From: Oncomelania hupensis
Lineage: Eukaryota > Mollusca > Gastropoda > Littorinimorpha > Pomatiopsidae
Direction: 5' to 3'
Length of the DNA: 64,000 nucleotides
Assembly: GCA_036898135.1 (NCBI GenBank)
Contig: JBAHVR010000242.1
Coordinates: 61,001-125,000 of the forward strand
Under the pieces are notes generated by a model, which was not told where the DNA came from, searched no databases, and saw only the letters and a program-made list of their open reading frames with translations. The translations under genes and the position numbers were made by a program. This document shows positions 1 through 11,010 of the stretch, one piece after another; position 1 is the stretch's first letter, and every line of letters begins with the position of its first letter.

Positions 1-698
1 AGTGCTCTGGACCCTGTGAGCAATTTAGCCTCCTCTTTACAAATAGGGGCAAATGAACTACAGGGATGGGCTGAATTTAATCACATGACACTTAATCCAG
101 ACAAAACTAAGTCCATGCTAATTACATCTAGACAAAAAAGGCAAAGTTCTTCTATGAAACTCCCTCCCTTAAAGCTTTGCAACAACACATTTGAAGAAGA
201 ACAATGTCATAAACTTCTTGGTGTGACTTTAGACAATAATTTGTCTTGGTTGCAACATATTTTTAAATATTAGTAGAACTATTTCCAGAAGGACATATCA
301 ATTATCAAGGATTAAACATTACTTAAATCTTCATTCTCGTAAACTATTCTATTTGGGACATATTCAACCATTTATTGATTATTCTTCAACTATGTGGGAT
401 TCAGCTAGTAGCAATGCAATTAAACCTTTATCATAAACGTGCAATTAAAATGGTTATTCTTAAAAACAAAACTCTCCGAATGATTACAAACATATCAACA
501 GATTAAAATTTAATAAAGGAATTTTCACGCACAAGATCCTTTCTGGTAATACACCCCTCCTGTCTTTTTTCTTTTTTTTCTAGGAAAACTTCCAGATTTT
601 CTACCAAACTAAATATCCAATTTCCAAGAATAGAGCTGTTTAAAACCAATAGGTCATATTACTCTTTTACCCTTCTTAAATAAAGTTGTTATCTTACC
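1..698 (+). pseudogene. LINE-A copy 1, reverse transcriptase C-terminal remnant
   Basis: This is the C-terminal part of a non-LTR reverse transcriptase ORF plus its 3' end. Residues around NPDKTKSMLIT and CHKLLGVTLDNNLSW match the LINE-A copy at 7125-7895 almost word for word. The frame is open only to about 273 and then breaks by frameshifts and stops, although nucleotide similarity continues to the 3' end. The last bases, AATAAAGTTGTTATCTTA, match the end of the 6.35-8.14 kb copy. The left edge is the window boundary, so truncation upstream cannot be judged. It is a dead copy; family assignment to the CR1/L2/Jockey side of non-LTR elements is inference. Confidence 0.85.
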
Positions 699-717
699 TT
701 CTCTCTTTCTCTCTCTC

Positions 718-750
<33 letters not shown>
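699..750. repeat. (CT)n microsatellite
   Basis: An almost pure CT run directly follows the LINE-A 3' end. It may have been seeded by the element's pyrimidine-rich tail. Confidence 0.95.
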
Positions 751-752
<2 letters not shown>

Positions 753-1470
753 GGTCGAGTCAGCCCCGATGTTTGAATCTGTGATAACTCCATTCGTTTT
801 CCCGCAGCCCGTTCACTCAAAAACAAGGCAAGAGTCGTTGTTACGATGTTTCCCAACTTCGTTTCCTCAAAGGACGCAAACAGCATCAACGACTGCATTT
901 CAAAAACTCTCTCCAAAAACTCCATCCCAAAACTCTGTCCAAAAACTCCATCCAAACTCGCAGACAGCGCTACATGTATATTCTCTCTACAATGTGGAAA
1001 AACGTAGAACGCAATCAACAACCAATCAAAATGAAACTCGTCACCGGAAATGCGCACTACGTAACATAGAATGTTCAACGAACTTCGAACACTCGACCGC
1101 CCCGCTACTAGGTTTATCTAACCTTCCGTCGGTGGTAAACAAACCAGAAAGATCTCAATGTAGCTACAACAACATCGACCTACGGAAACGAACAAACATT
1201 AGGCAAAGCTTTTCAATGACAGCATAGAGCCGAATCAAAGGTAAATACAGGCGATCAACACTCACCTCTTTCTCACTTCATTTACATCACTGTGCTCTCC
1301 TGTTTTGTGTTGTCATTATGGAGCCATTTGTTTGAGAGAGTATGTTCTATTTATAACCATCCGTGCATTAATTAACGTCACTTTTGGTACGTTGAACCGT
1401 GCGAGTGTGGGCGCGCGCTTTTTATTTATGTGTGTATATGTGCGTGTGTATGTACATGTGCAAGCATGCG
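751..1470. other. Unassigned intergenic stretch
   Basis: A 152-residue open frame lies on the plus strand (769-1227) with an overlapping minus frame of 129. It has no recognisable domain, is rich in S/T/Q/N, and partly encodes short internal repeats (CAAAAACTC-like around 900-960). I see no convincing gene here. Confidence 0.5.
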
Positions 1471-1474
1471 GGCG

Positions 1475-1575
1475 GGCTTGTGTGTGTGTGTGTGTGTGTG
1501 TGTTTGACGGTATGTGTGCGCGCGCGCGTGTGTTTGTGCATGTAGTTGGATGTGTGTGCGTGCGTGCATGATGAA
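1475..1575. repeat. (TG)n / (GCGT)n alternating purine-pyrimidine tract
   Basis: TG dinucleotides with CGCGCG patches. Alternating purine-pyrimidine DNA of this kind can adopt a left-handed helix; that is general knowledge, not shown here. Confidence 0.85.
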
Positions 1576-1621
1576 TGTATACAGGTGTCTGTGTGCACGC
1601 GGGCGAGGATTTTAACTGCTC

Positions 1622-1745
1622 TTTTATAGCGCTTTTCCTAGCTCAAGAGCTGCTCAAGGCGCTGGTCGACACAGGATCTACCTAACTCGTTGTGCCCGAG
1701 GTGCTAACGTGCAGCCTGAGGGGCGTCGTCAAACGCCTCAGACAA
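1622..1745 (-). mobile_element. SINE 3' fragment (common family, 'SINE-G')
   Basis: It carries the hallmark of the commonest SINE in the window. On plus it reads TAGCGCTTTTCC(T)AGCTC, AAGAGCTGCTCAAGGCGCTGG, then ACACAGGATCTA and a GCCCGAGG block. The full-length minus-strand copy at 58905-59325, with a tRNA-like head, fixes this end as the 3' end. The 5' part is missing here. Confidence 0.75.
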
Positions 1746-2053
1746 TATGTATGAGTGTGTGTTTGCGCGGCGGAGTGTTGGGTGATTCTTTTCCTGACGT
1801 GGAGTTTGTTGCTCTTTTGACAGCTACAATGAAGAAAGCAGTGGCTGATACGGCTTTGTTATTTCCCCCACTTCCACCCGTGGTGAAAAGGCCAGTTGTT
1901 GTTTGGGTCTATAAGCCTCGCCGAATCTCAAAGCACATTCATTCACCCTTTTTTTAAATTCAGTCACCCTGTTCATCGACTCATTCAGTCAATGTGCAAA
2001 CCTGTTACACCGAAACTAAAGAGTTCGGAAAGACCCTTACGGACAGTACCAGT

Positions 2054-2300
2054 TAAAAGAAGTTTTGTGCGCCATCTTGTCATTTAAAGAAGTTCTGTGG
2101 GGCTATCTCGTTACTTAAAGAAGTTCTGTGCGCTATCTTATTACTTAAAGAAGTTCTGTGCGCCATCTTGTTACTTAAAGAAGTTCTGTGCGCCATCTTG
2201 TTACTTAAAGAAGTTCTGTGCGCCATCTTGTTACTTAAAGAAGTTCTGTGCGCCATCTTGTTACTTAAAGAAGTTCTGTGCGCCATCTTGTTACTTAAAG
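2054..2300. repeat. 30-bp minisatellite, about 8 units
   Basis: The unit contains AAGAAGTTCTGTGCGCCATC followed by TTGTTACTTA. Left-hand units are diverged (TTTTGTG, GGGCTATCTCG) while the right-hand five are identical, so the array has homogenised from one side. Because 30 is a multiple of 3, both strands give open 10-residue repeats; these are by-products of the period and I do not call a protein. Confidence 0.95.
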
Positions 2301-2445
2301 GGACCCATTTTGACCACACCCCACTCGACAGATCCTTTTAACCTTCACAGTGAGTGTTGTCCTGCTGAATACAAAATTAGCTTTCAACAAAGAAACAACC
2401 AACTCTTTCAAAAAATTATATTTATTTGTTAAATGGATTAATTCC

Positions 2446-2780
2446 GTAGTTTTTTTTTTACTATTAATAGTAACCGCTCGCTATGCCTTTCTAGCGCTAA
2501 AAATATCATTTAGCAGCTCGTAGAGCGTATTGGTGTACCGTGAAACAAGGGAGATCACTCCCTTTCAGAACAGAACTGAAAAATGTAAACTTTAAGGGTT
2601 GGTTTGTATTTGAGCTAGGAAAGGGCGCTTTCTCATTGTTATGTGTAACAACAGTGCCAATGTTAGGGTCCGCTTAGGGTCGGCAAAAGGAATCCAAGCC
2701 TTTAAAGTGGCCCTTTTAAACCTTTTCACAGAAATAACAGAACGCTTTGAGAGGAACTGAACTCTACAGTATTGAAAGTC
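2446..2780 (+). repeat. Unclassified interspersed repeat R1, copy 1
   Basis: The block around TTGGTGTACCGTGAAACAAG and GGGAGATCACTCCCTT recurs at 16240-16560 (+) and inverted at 34860-35010. Similarity continues into weaker flanking blocks (GCGCT, GTAACAACAG, AGGGT.CGCTT). There is no coding capacity and I saw no terminal repeats. Confidence 0.6.
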
Positions 2781-2888
2781 AGCCACAGCAGACCTGTGGA
2801 AAGAACTAGCCTCCCGCTAAATCTTTTTAAAACAAATCAACACAACCTGTGAAAGAGAGAGCATTGGAAAGAAACGAAAACAACCTGC

Positions 2889-3452
<564 letters not shown>

Positions 3453-4034
3453 TCAAATAACCTTATTTGAAAGTAACCGCATTGAAATTATTATGAAACA
3501 GCTCACTTTTCCAGTCCCAAACCTGCTCAAGACGCGAACCATAGCCTCAGTGGAATTCGGGACGCCGTATGTTTTGTTCGCCTTTCTCATTTCTCTTTGT
3601 TCTTGTGTGTAGGGTTTCCTCAGTTAAGCGCGGAGCTCCACCGTCAATTAGTGAAGGTATACAAATTATTATGATGTTCCAGCTAAATACACTGCGCATG
3701 CAATACAGTTGCTATTATGTAGTCAGCGCAGTCCGACTGCACCCACATAGTCTGTGTGCAGTGTTGCGCTAGTTGTGTTGCTGTGGCTTTAGTTTATACA
3801 CAATGCGTTTCTTTTATTCTTTCTTCACTTGCCACCTCCCTCTCCTTCCCTCGTCACACTGTTCACCCCCCAGTCATAACCCCCCACCCCCCCCCCACCC
3901 CCCGCCACCCCACATAAATTCTCCCGACCTTTCTGACTTATTCACCATTGTGAGCATGTCATCGTGCAGTCACTGGAAAAGTGAGCTGTTTCACAATAAT
4001 TTATATGCGGTTACTTTAAAATAACGCTATTTGA
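3453..4034. mobile_element. TIR element of about 580 bp (MITE-like)
   Basis: Left arm 3453-3512 and right arm 3969-4034 are near-perfect reverse complements over about 60 bp, including the blocks CTGGAAAAGTGAGCTGTTTC and TGCGGTTACTTT. The extreme ends contain a smaller palindrome, CAAATAA..TTATTTG. The interior holds a C-rich run (3878-3910) and no recognisable transposase. The right end abuts RTE copy B exactly, so no clean target-site duplication is visible. Superfamily not assignable. Confidence 0.75.
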
Positions 4035-4455
4035 GCAGATCTACAACAAAGAATACAAAGCATGGAGATGAGGTGCTACAGAAGACTTCTGGGGCATTTT
4101 CTGTACCCAGCACATCACCAACAACGAAGTCCGATAGACCATCACACATGCCATTGGACAACACGATGCCCTGCTCACAGTGATGAAAAAACGGAAACTC
4201 CGATGGTATGGCCACGACACCAGAGCGGCATCAGGCCTTGCAACGACGCTCCTGCAAGGCACGGTGAAAGGAGGCAGAAGAAGAGGGAGACACAAAAAGA
4301 GGTGGGAGGACAACATTCGGGAATGGACTGGTTTGATACTGAGCGAAGCCATGAGGGTTGCTGAGGACATAGAAAGATGGAGTACGCTGGTTAAACGATC
4401 ATCTTTCGTGCCCCAACGACCTTCGAGGTACGGGATAGGATGGGATAGGATAGGA
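4035..4455 (+). pseudogene. RTE/BovB-like LINE copy B, 5'-truncated 3' end
   Basis: This encodes the conserved C-terminal tail of the RTE ORF, with frameshifts: MRCYRRLLG, then RKLRWYGHDT and RRRGRHKKRWEDNIREWTGL. It ends in a short GGATAGGAT tail. The 5' edge is inside the ORF, at a point equivalent to 27380 in copy A. Truncation and a tandem tail are normal for target-primed reverse transcription. Confidence 0.9.
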
Positions 4456-4693
4456 TTCCGACTACCCTACCCCGTCCCTCTTCTCTCTCTCTGTCCATCC
4501 TTGTTCTTCCCTTTCTCCTGTACATTTTTTCGAGAGGGGAGGAGGGGGGAGGGGGAGGGGAGAAGGACTATTTCATCGAAACGCTCTTTCATTTTTCTTC
4601 AATCACTTCCTACTCTTTCTCCTTTCTTCTTACACTTCATTTTCAAATCAGTTAATCTCTTTATCTCTTTTTTTCTGGATTATTCTTCTTGGT

Positions 4694-4720
4694 CTCTCTC
4701 TCTCTCTCTCTCTCTATCCG

Positions 4721-4778
<58 letters not shown>

Positions 4779-4801
4779 TCTCTCTTTCTCTCTCTCTCTC
4801 A
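4694..4801. repeat. (CT)n tract
   Basis: CT run with sparse T and C interruptions. Confidence 0.95.
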
Positions 4802-5344
4802 CTCCCCTCCTCCCCTTTACCCCCCATCGTCTTCAGTGTAGTGAGTGGTTTTAGTGCAATCACTGAGAGCAGCCGTGACATGCTACGTCGCTTCTGTATG
4901 GTAATTGAAACCCGACACTCTTACACGAAATGATAATATTATTCTTACCATTAACACTAAACTTGTCTGCTTGTTGTTAGTTCCTCGTTTTTAGCTTTTT
5001 TATGCACTTGCCACACTGCCTCAAGTGCTTTTCGGGTTAGGGTTTGTGTGTGGGGGGGTAGGGGGCGCATGTGTGTGTATAAAGTTTAAATTGTTATTAT
5101 TCGTCGTGCTAAACCCGCCTTTTGTGTCGACATAACCTGTTCAACCCAAAAAGCTGCGCGCTCTGAGCGTGCTATTAATCATATGGAGGATGTTTAGAGG
5201 TATTATCCAAAAGACTGTATTTCTTCGTGGATTTATTCAGTTTAGAGGTTTACACCGATTGAGTGATTAGACGCCCACTGATGCGGTTAGCTTGTGGGCT
5301 AGGGCATGCAGGCTATTATTGGGGTGTCATTATACTAGTACTGG
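4802..5344. other. Unassigned stretch
   Basis: AT-rich with a G-rich patch at 5050-5075. I see no gene. Confidence 0.5.
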
Positions 5345-5497
5345 GTAACGCAATAGGGCAGTAGGTTTGGGCACACGCTTGCAGTATTTCAGGGTAAACA
5401 ACGGCGGGTGGGGTTAGTGCTTGGATGGGTAATATGTTTGGAAGGCAAAGGACAAACGACGAAAAAAGATAGAAACAAGCGCATGACACGCCCCAGT
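5345..5497 (+). mobile_element. 5S-derived SINE, 5' part (split)
   Basis: A tRNA-box-A-like start (around GGGCAGTAGGTTTGGGCAC) leads into GGGTTAGTGCTTGGATGGGT at 5411-5430. That is the box C region of a 5S rRNA gene, the internal pol III promoter. The order matches the copy at 17470-17766. The element is interrupted at 5497 by a TIR insertion and resumes at 6131. Confidence 0.75.
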
Positions 5498-6130
5498 CTG
5501 TGGCGGACGGAAAGGTTCATTCACTCGATACAAAGACACGATGCTTTTGCCCAAATAAGGTTCGGACAGTTTGAACGCGCACACCCGAGCAATCCCGAAG
5601 TGGTGGTGGCAAAACTTGGATCGGAAAAATGTATGACCACAAAACTTACAGGGAAAAAATGCATGAACACAAAACCTTAAATTAGATTTGTTGACATTTA
5701 CGTTTAGCAAGGCCTTGTAATAGAGGCCCTTCCAACACCCTCCTCTCATCGATAATTATCATTGCCTGCTCAGCCATTCTCGATCTTCTGGAAAATGTCG
5801 ATTCCACTTTTGTACGACTTCCAGTCACAGTTGTAGGCTAAATTCGGAAGTGCGCGTTCAAACTACTCGTTGAAACTGCACGATCCTTTCGGAAAGTATC
5901 GATACGATACTTTTACCATATTTTGGGTAACTTTGCATCGTATCTTTGCATCGAGTGAATGACCCTTTCCGTCGGCCTAAGTTAAAATGCTCCTTGAAAC
6001 TGCTCGATGCGAAAGTATGGATACTTTCCGAAAGTATCCATACTTTTTTCTACCTTATTTGGGCAAAAGACACGATGCTTTGTATGGCGTCTTTGCATCG
6101 AGTGAATGACCTGCCTTTCTGTCCGTCATA
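5498..6130. mobile_element. TIR element inserted in the 5S SINE
   Basis: The ends are imperfect inverted repeats of roughly 65 bp: left CGGACGGAAAGG, TCATTCACTCGAT, AAGACACGATGC, GCCCAAATAAGGT, and the same blocks in reverse at 6054-6125. The right-hand terminal block is duplicated inside (about 5940-5975 and 6091-6111, both TTTGCATCGAGTGAATGACC). A perfect small hairpin around GAAAGTATGGATACTTTC sits at about 6011-6045. CCAGT flanks both sides (5493-5497, 6131-6135), consistent with a 5-bp target duplication. There is no transposase. Confidence 0.75.
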
Positions 6131-6250
6131 CCAGTCCACCAACTTTGAATGGGTGGGTGGGTACCTGGATCTGTTTAGTACCGGGGAAGATAGGCCAGCG
6201 AGGGAGAGGAGATAGGCGCCGCCCTCATTAAGCTGTCCTTGAGGAAAGAG
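6131..6250 (+). mobile_element. 5S-derived SINE, 3' part (split)
   Basis: It resumes the SINE interrupted at 5497. Blocks such as AGCGAGGGA(C)AGAG, ATGGGC/ATAGGC and CCCTCATTA align with 17640-17690 in the uninterrupted copy. Confidence 0.7.
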
Positions 6251-6313
6251 AAATCCCAAACGCTTCTCTCCTCAACGATCGAAAAGTTACGGGGAGACCT
6301 TTACTTTTTATCT

Positions 6314-6349
6314 ATGCTGGTGCTAGTGTCAACATGCTTGATTCGTCAT
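6314..6349. repeat. Left remnant of the 8.1-8.6 kb minisatellite
   Basis: GCTAGTGTC and ATGCTTGATTCGTCAT match the array that resumes right after the LINE-A tail at 8138. LINE-A therefore appears to sit inside the array. Confidence 0.7.
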
Positions 6350-7910
6350 TCTAAGAACATTAAAAGCAAACTAGACATTCCTTATTTGTCTACAGAATTT
6401 GTACACAAAGCACTAACAAACCTTAAGCAAACAAATTCAAGAGGAATTGATGAATTGGATAGTAAAATACTAAAATTGTCTGCGTCATTTATTACTGACA
6501 CTTTAACGTATATATACAACCTATGCATAGACAAATCACATTTTCCTATAATGTTCAAAAAAGCTAAGGTTATACCCCTTTTCAAGAATGGTGATAGCAC
6601 TGACCCATCGAACTATAGGCCTATTTCGATTCTTTCTACTCTCTCTAAACCTCTTGAAAAGCACATAAATAATAATATTCTTGATCATTTCACTGAAAAC
6701 AGCCTCTTACATGAAAATCAGTCGGGTTTCAGAGCTAAACACTCTTGTCACACAGCTCTTACATCAATGATAGAACAATGGCTAAATAATATTAATAAGG
6801 GACAATTTTCTGGAACATTATTTGTTGACTTCGCAAAAGCTTTTGATGTAATAGACCATGACCTTCTTCTACGTAAACTAAACCTATATGGCATTCATTC
6901 CAAATCTCTTGAGTTTCTTAAATCGTTTATTTCGGACAGAGAACAGTGTGTTTATGTAAATAACCAAAAGTCACAATTTGAAATTGTTACAGCTGGAGTA
7001 CCGCAAGGATCTGTTTTAGGACCGTTGTTATTTTTCTATCTACATCAATGATCTCCCCCTTTATATTTCTACTTCTTGTGAACTCTTTGCTGATGACACT
7101 ACATTACATTCTCAAAATAGAGACTTGAATAAACTCTCCTCCTCATTACAAAAAGGGGCTAGTGAACTACAGGAATGGACTGAATACAACCACATGGCCC
7201 TCAATCCAGACAAAACAAAATCCATGCTAATTACAACAAGACAGAAAAGACAAAATGTATCAATAAAACTTCTTCCATTAAAAATTGGCAATACAATAAT
7301 TGCTGAAGTACAGTGTCATAAACTTCTTGGAGTAACTATAGACAATAATTTGTCCTGGGTAAAACATATTTCAAATATTAGTAAAACTATTTCTAAAAAG
7401 ACTTACCAATTGTCAAGGATAAAGCATTTATTAAATTTACATTCTCGTAAACTATTTTACTCCGGTCATATTCAATCATTTATTGATTATTCTTCTACTA
7501 TTTGGGATTCTGCCAGTGGCAATGCAATGAAACCTTTAATTAGAATTCACAAACGTGCAATTAAACAAATTTTGCTGAAACAAAAAATCTCTCCAGATGA
7601 CTATAAACGGATCAATATTCTACCCCTTACCGACAGACTAAAATTTAATAAAGGCGTTTTCATGCACAAGGTCCTTTCTGGCAATGCACCTTCCTATCTT
7701 TCTTCTCTTTTTTCAAAAAAAACTGCCAGATCGTCCACAAAATTAAATGTTCCAATTCCAAGAATTGATCTCTACAAAACTAGTCTAGCTTATTCCGGTT
7801 CCATTTTGTGGAATAACTTTCCTGAAGATCTCCGCACTCCAGCATCTAAATTTACATCATTTAGAACACGTCTTCTAAAACACATTAAAAATTAAATACA
7901 CATTAATTGT
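6350..7910 (+). pseudogene. LINE-A copy 2, reverse transcriptase ORF with one frameshift
   Basis: A 5'-truncated non-LTR reverse transcriptase copies its own RNA at the nicked target. Two frames join near 7033, in a T run. The first holds the palm blocks: NYRPISILS (from about 6609), QSGFRAKHSC, FVDFAKAFDVIDH (from 6821, with the first catalytic Asp) and GVPQGSVLGPLLF (from about 6994). The second starts with the catalytic FADD box at 7086-7097 and runs to a stop near 7895, including LNPDKTKSM and KLLGVTIDNNLSWVKHIS. The endonuclease and any ORF1 are absent. Because only one frameshift separates the frames, this looks the youngest LINE-A copy here. CR1/L2/Jockey-side affinity is inferred from motif style only. 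Confidence 0.9.
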
Positions 7911-8138
7911 TAATGTTGTTGATTGAGATTAACAACATTAATTTGATTTCAATTGTTTGAAAAGGATTTTATCTAATGATGACTTTGTTTATTTGTTATT
8001 GTTCCATGATGTGAATGTTATAACCTTGAGTTGTATTTAATAGTTATTGTTAAAGCCCCAAGGGCAAGATGTAAAAAAGCGCATCCAGCGCTTATTCTTT
8101 TACCCTTGCAAAATAAAATTGTTATCTTATCTTATCTT
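7911..8138 (+). mobile_element. LINE-A 3' UTR with (TTATC)n tail
   Basis: The UTR contains AAGCCCCAAGGGCAAGATGT and ends CAAAATAAAATTGTTATC followed by two or three TTATC units. The same end recurs at 660-698 and 14830-15018, which defines the true 3' terminus of the family. Confidence 0.9.
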
Positions 8139-8580
8139 ATGCTAGTGTCGTCATGCTAGTGTCGTCATGCTTGATTCGTCATGCTAGTGTCGTCATGCAA
8201 GTGTCGTCGTGCTAGTGTCGTCATTGCTATTGTCGTCATGCTTGATTCGTCATGCCAATGTCGTCATGCTAGTGTCGTCATTGCTATTATCGTCATGCTT
8301 GAGTCGTCATGCCAATGTCGTCATGCTAGTGTCGTCATTGCTATTGTCGTCATGCTTGATTCGTCATGCCAATGTCGTCATTGCTATTATCGTCATACTT
8401 GATTCGTCATGCCAATGTCGTCATGCTAGTGTCGTCATTGCTATTGTCGTCATGCTTGATTCGTCATGCCAATGTCGTCATGCTAGTGTCGTCATTGCTA
8501 TTGTCGTCATGCTTGAGTCGTCATGCCAACGTCGTCATGCTAGTGGCGTCAAGCTTATGTCGTTATGCTAGGGTCGTTGT
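8139..8580. repeat. Minisatellite, 14-bp unit in a ~57-bp higher-order unit
   Basis: The basic unit is TGCTAGTGTCGTCA with variants (TGCTTGATTCGTCA, TGCCAATGTCGTCA, TTGCTATTGTCGTCA). Four of these repeat together about every 57 bp. No spacer-like unique sequence lies between units, so it is not a CRISPR-like array. Confidence 0.95.
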
Positions 8581-8611
8581 CATTATGTAACATGACAGTT
8601 GCTTGTTCTTG

Positions 8612-8745
8612 TTTGGCGCACTTCCAAGCCCAAAGAGCTGGCCAAGGCGTTGCTGGCTAAAATCATGATCTAGCTCAAGCCACCCGCCCACTTGCAACCT
8701 CAGACGCACTGGCAAAGCACATCGTACAACTGAGCCACACTGGTG
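8612..8745 (-). mobile_element. SINE-G 3' fragment, diverged
   Basis: GGCGCACTTCCAAGCCCAAAGAGCT..CAAGGCGTTG, then ATCTAGCTCAAGCC and CACCCGCCCACTTGCAACCT. This is the SINE-G 3' region with many substitutions. Confidence 0.7.
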
Positions 8746-9470
8746 GACATAAATTATAGGTGTGTTTGTATCGCCGTTGTACATGGCTATAGATGTATAC
8801 TGCTTGAGATGTTTCCGTGCTTCTGTTTATTAAGGGGTTTGGGAGTTTGTCTATCGCCTTGCCCTTTTGGGCACATTGGCTATAGTTCTTTTAACGTGTC
8901 GATGTGGCGACACGGTGAATGTGCACTGCGATTTAAAAGAGTCGGCACAAAAGGCCACCGACTCAGAATCTTCCAGCCACCGTCGCAAACTAGGCAAGCC
9001 CGAATTTTTCCCTGCACAGCAAGCGAGCGTGTTACCACTGAGAGAGCCCCCTAATAAGGAAAATTTAAAAAACATGTCGGGGTTTAGTACAGTGTTTAAA
9101 AACAAGCTGCGTTATTTAGTGTTAAATAAACCGAGTTACGACACAGGGCGGTGTTAGTGGAAACCGGGAATAATGACCCTCTAAGATGTATGATCATTTT
9201 CAAGGTGAGCGACTGCTATTGACTGGCAAGGCAGGCATTCCAGGAACGGCGTTGTACTGGAGAGGGTATTTGTACTTCTTATGCCGAGTGGGCATCGCGC
9301 TCTCATTCGGGGTGGACAGAACTCATTCCGGGTTTAGTCCTCGATGTGGATGGATACTTGCTTTTATTGTGCTTATTGAGGGGTGGCTACTTTGGAAGTG
9401 TTAAAGCCATAGCCATGGTTTGTTTGATCTCCATTACCGGCCGCCCTAGCCCTAATTTTAATTTTAATGT
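8746..9470. other. Unassigned stretch
   Basis: Three short overlapping frames of 84-103 residues sit at 8743-9157. None shows a recognisable domain, splice pattern or codon signal. I see no gene. Confidence 0.5.
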
Positions 9471-9473
9471 AAT

Positions 9474-9660
9474 CAATCTTATCTAGTGCTCTTCCAGCTC
9501 AAAGAGCTCTCAAGGCGCTGGTCGATACATACCATCTATCAGGACGCCCGAGGCGCTCACCTGCACCCTTTGGGTGCATAGTCTGCCGGCCAGACGACTG
9601 AACACAATCCTGGGCGACCGGGGATGGGGGACCTAGTGCGTGCTATATCCCTCTACCATC
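9474..9660 (-). mobile_element. SINE-G 3' half
   Basis: It starts with TAGTGCTCTTCCAGCTCAAA and GGCGCTGGTCGATACA, and extends through the GCCCGAGGCGC, GACGACTGAACACAATCCTG and GGCGACCGGGGATGGGGGA blocks. Confidence 0.85.
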
Positions 9661-9807
9661 CTTCCTTACACAACCGCGTCAACCACTTTTTCCTTTCTCG
9701 GTGGCTTGTGACAAGCCGGTATGGTAAAGCGTCGGGCGGTCGCTTAGAATTAATTAGATGTATAATAGTTGAATCCAGAGAAGTGTATTTTTCTGAAAGA
9801 TTTTCAA

Positions 9808-9873
9808 TGGTTATATACAATGCACTACAATACAATACAATCTACAATATAATACAATGCAATACAACTTTAT
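9808..9873. repeat. (TACAA)n pentamer tract
   Basis: Imperfect TACAA repeats. Read on minus they follow GATAAAG, like a 3' tail of a minus-strand retroelement. Confidence 0.75.
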
Positions 9874-10015
9874 CGTCCTTCGGATGAGCGTATAAACCGA
9901 GGTCTATTCTGTGCCCGCACGCATTCCATCGCACGGACTTTAAAGATCCTGACGCTCATGTCCTAGGCGGGTACGGTAGAGTGCCGGCTGCACTAGGTCA
10001 CTCCTGCTCCATATC
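9874..10015 (+). mobile_element. SINE-G central segment
   Basis: CCTTCGGATGAGCGTATAAA, GCACGCATTCCATCGCACGG and AGATCCTGACGCTCATGTCC are the central domain shared with the copies at 29280, 34150, 55200, 59150 and 63310. Orientation is opposite to the SINE at 9474. Confidence 0.75.
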
Positions 10016-10017
10016 CG

Positions 10018-10560
10018 GTCACCAAGGGGGAGGGAGGGGGGGAGAAAGAGAGAGACAGGGGGTTACGAGGTAGGGGTGGAGAGAGAGAGAGAGGGTGTGT
10101 GTGGAGAGAGAGTGAGAGGGGTGGAGGGGGGGCAGAGAGAGAGAGAGGTGTTGTTGTTTTTTTTGTCAACTGTTTCTCAGTCATGCATGAGCTTGTGTGA
10201 GATCCGCTACTGCTTGTTGAAGCGAACAATGTGGAACAGTGTGTATCGGCTCCAGGCACAACAATACAACCATAATTTGTAACGCATACGTTGACACACT
10301 ATCAAATAGTCGTACCTGCCCACACAGTACGAAGTTGTCGCACAGCCACACACAATGTCTATAACATATTATAGCTTAATACCAATGAGGCATTCCTTTG
10401 GAAAGATTGTGGAGCGATAGCTTGATTGCATTTGATTATCACTAAAACCTGATTTTAACAGGCAGGAAATAATATTGAATGTTAATGCCCCATACATTCT
10501 TTAAAAATTGGAACATGCTCATGGACTATAAGCATTGGCAGGAGATATAAAGGTTCCAGT
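10018..10560. other. Purine-rich patch then unassigned DNA
   Basis: 10020-10145 is a G/A-rich imperfect repeat. 10150-10560 contains nothing I recognise. Confidence 0.5.
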
Positions 10561-10566
10561 AGATTT

Positions 10567-10567
10567 T

Positions 10568-10628
<61 letters not shown>

Positions 10629-10650
10629 CTATCTATCTATCTATCTAGAT
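10567..10650. repeat. (CT)n followed by (TATC)n
   Basis: About 58 bp of pure CT, then a short TATC run. Confidence 0.95.
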
Positions 10651-10702
10651 CCACCTTTCTATATATATCTGTCTCTCTCTGAATCTCTCTCTCCCTCTCT
10701 CG

Positions 10703-11010
<308 letters not shown>

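Noticed and set aside
769..1227. 152-residue ORF as a host gene
   Set aside because: Low-complexity composition, internal short repeats and an equally long overlapping frame on the other strand.
2080..2432. Repeat proteins from the 30-bp array (open on both strands)
   Set aside because: The 30-bp period keeps frames open automatically; no start context, domain or splice signal.
8139..8580. CRISPR-like array
   Set aside because: Units are contiguous with no unique spacers, and the genome is eukaryotic.
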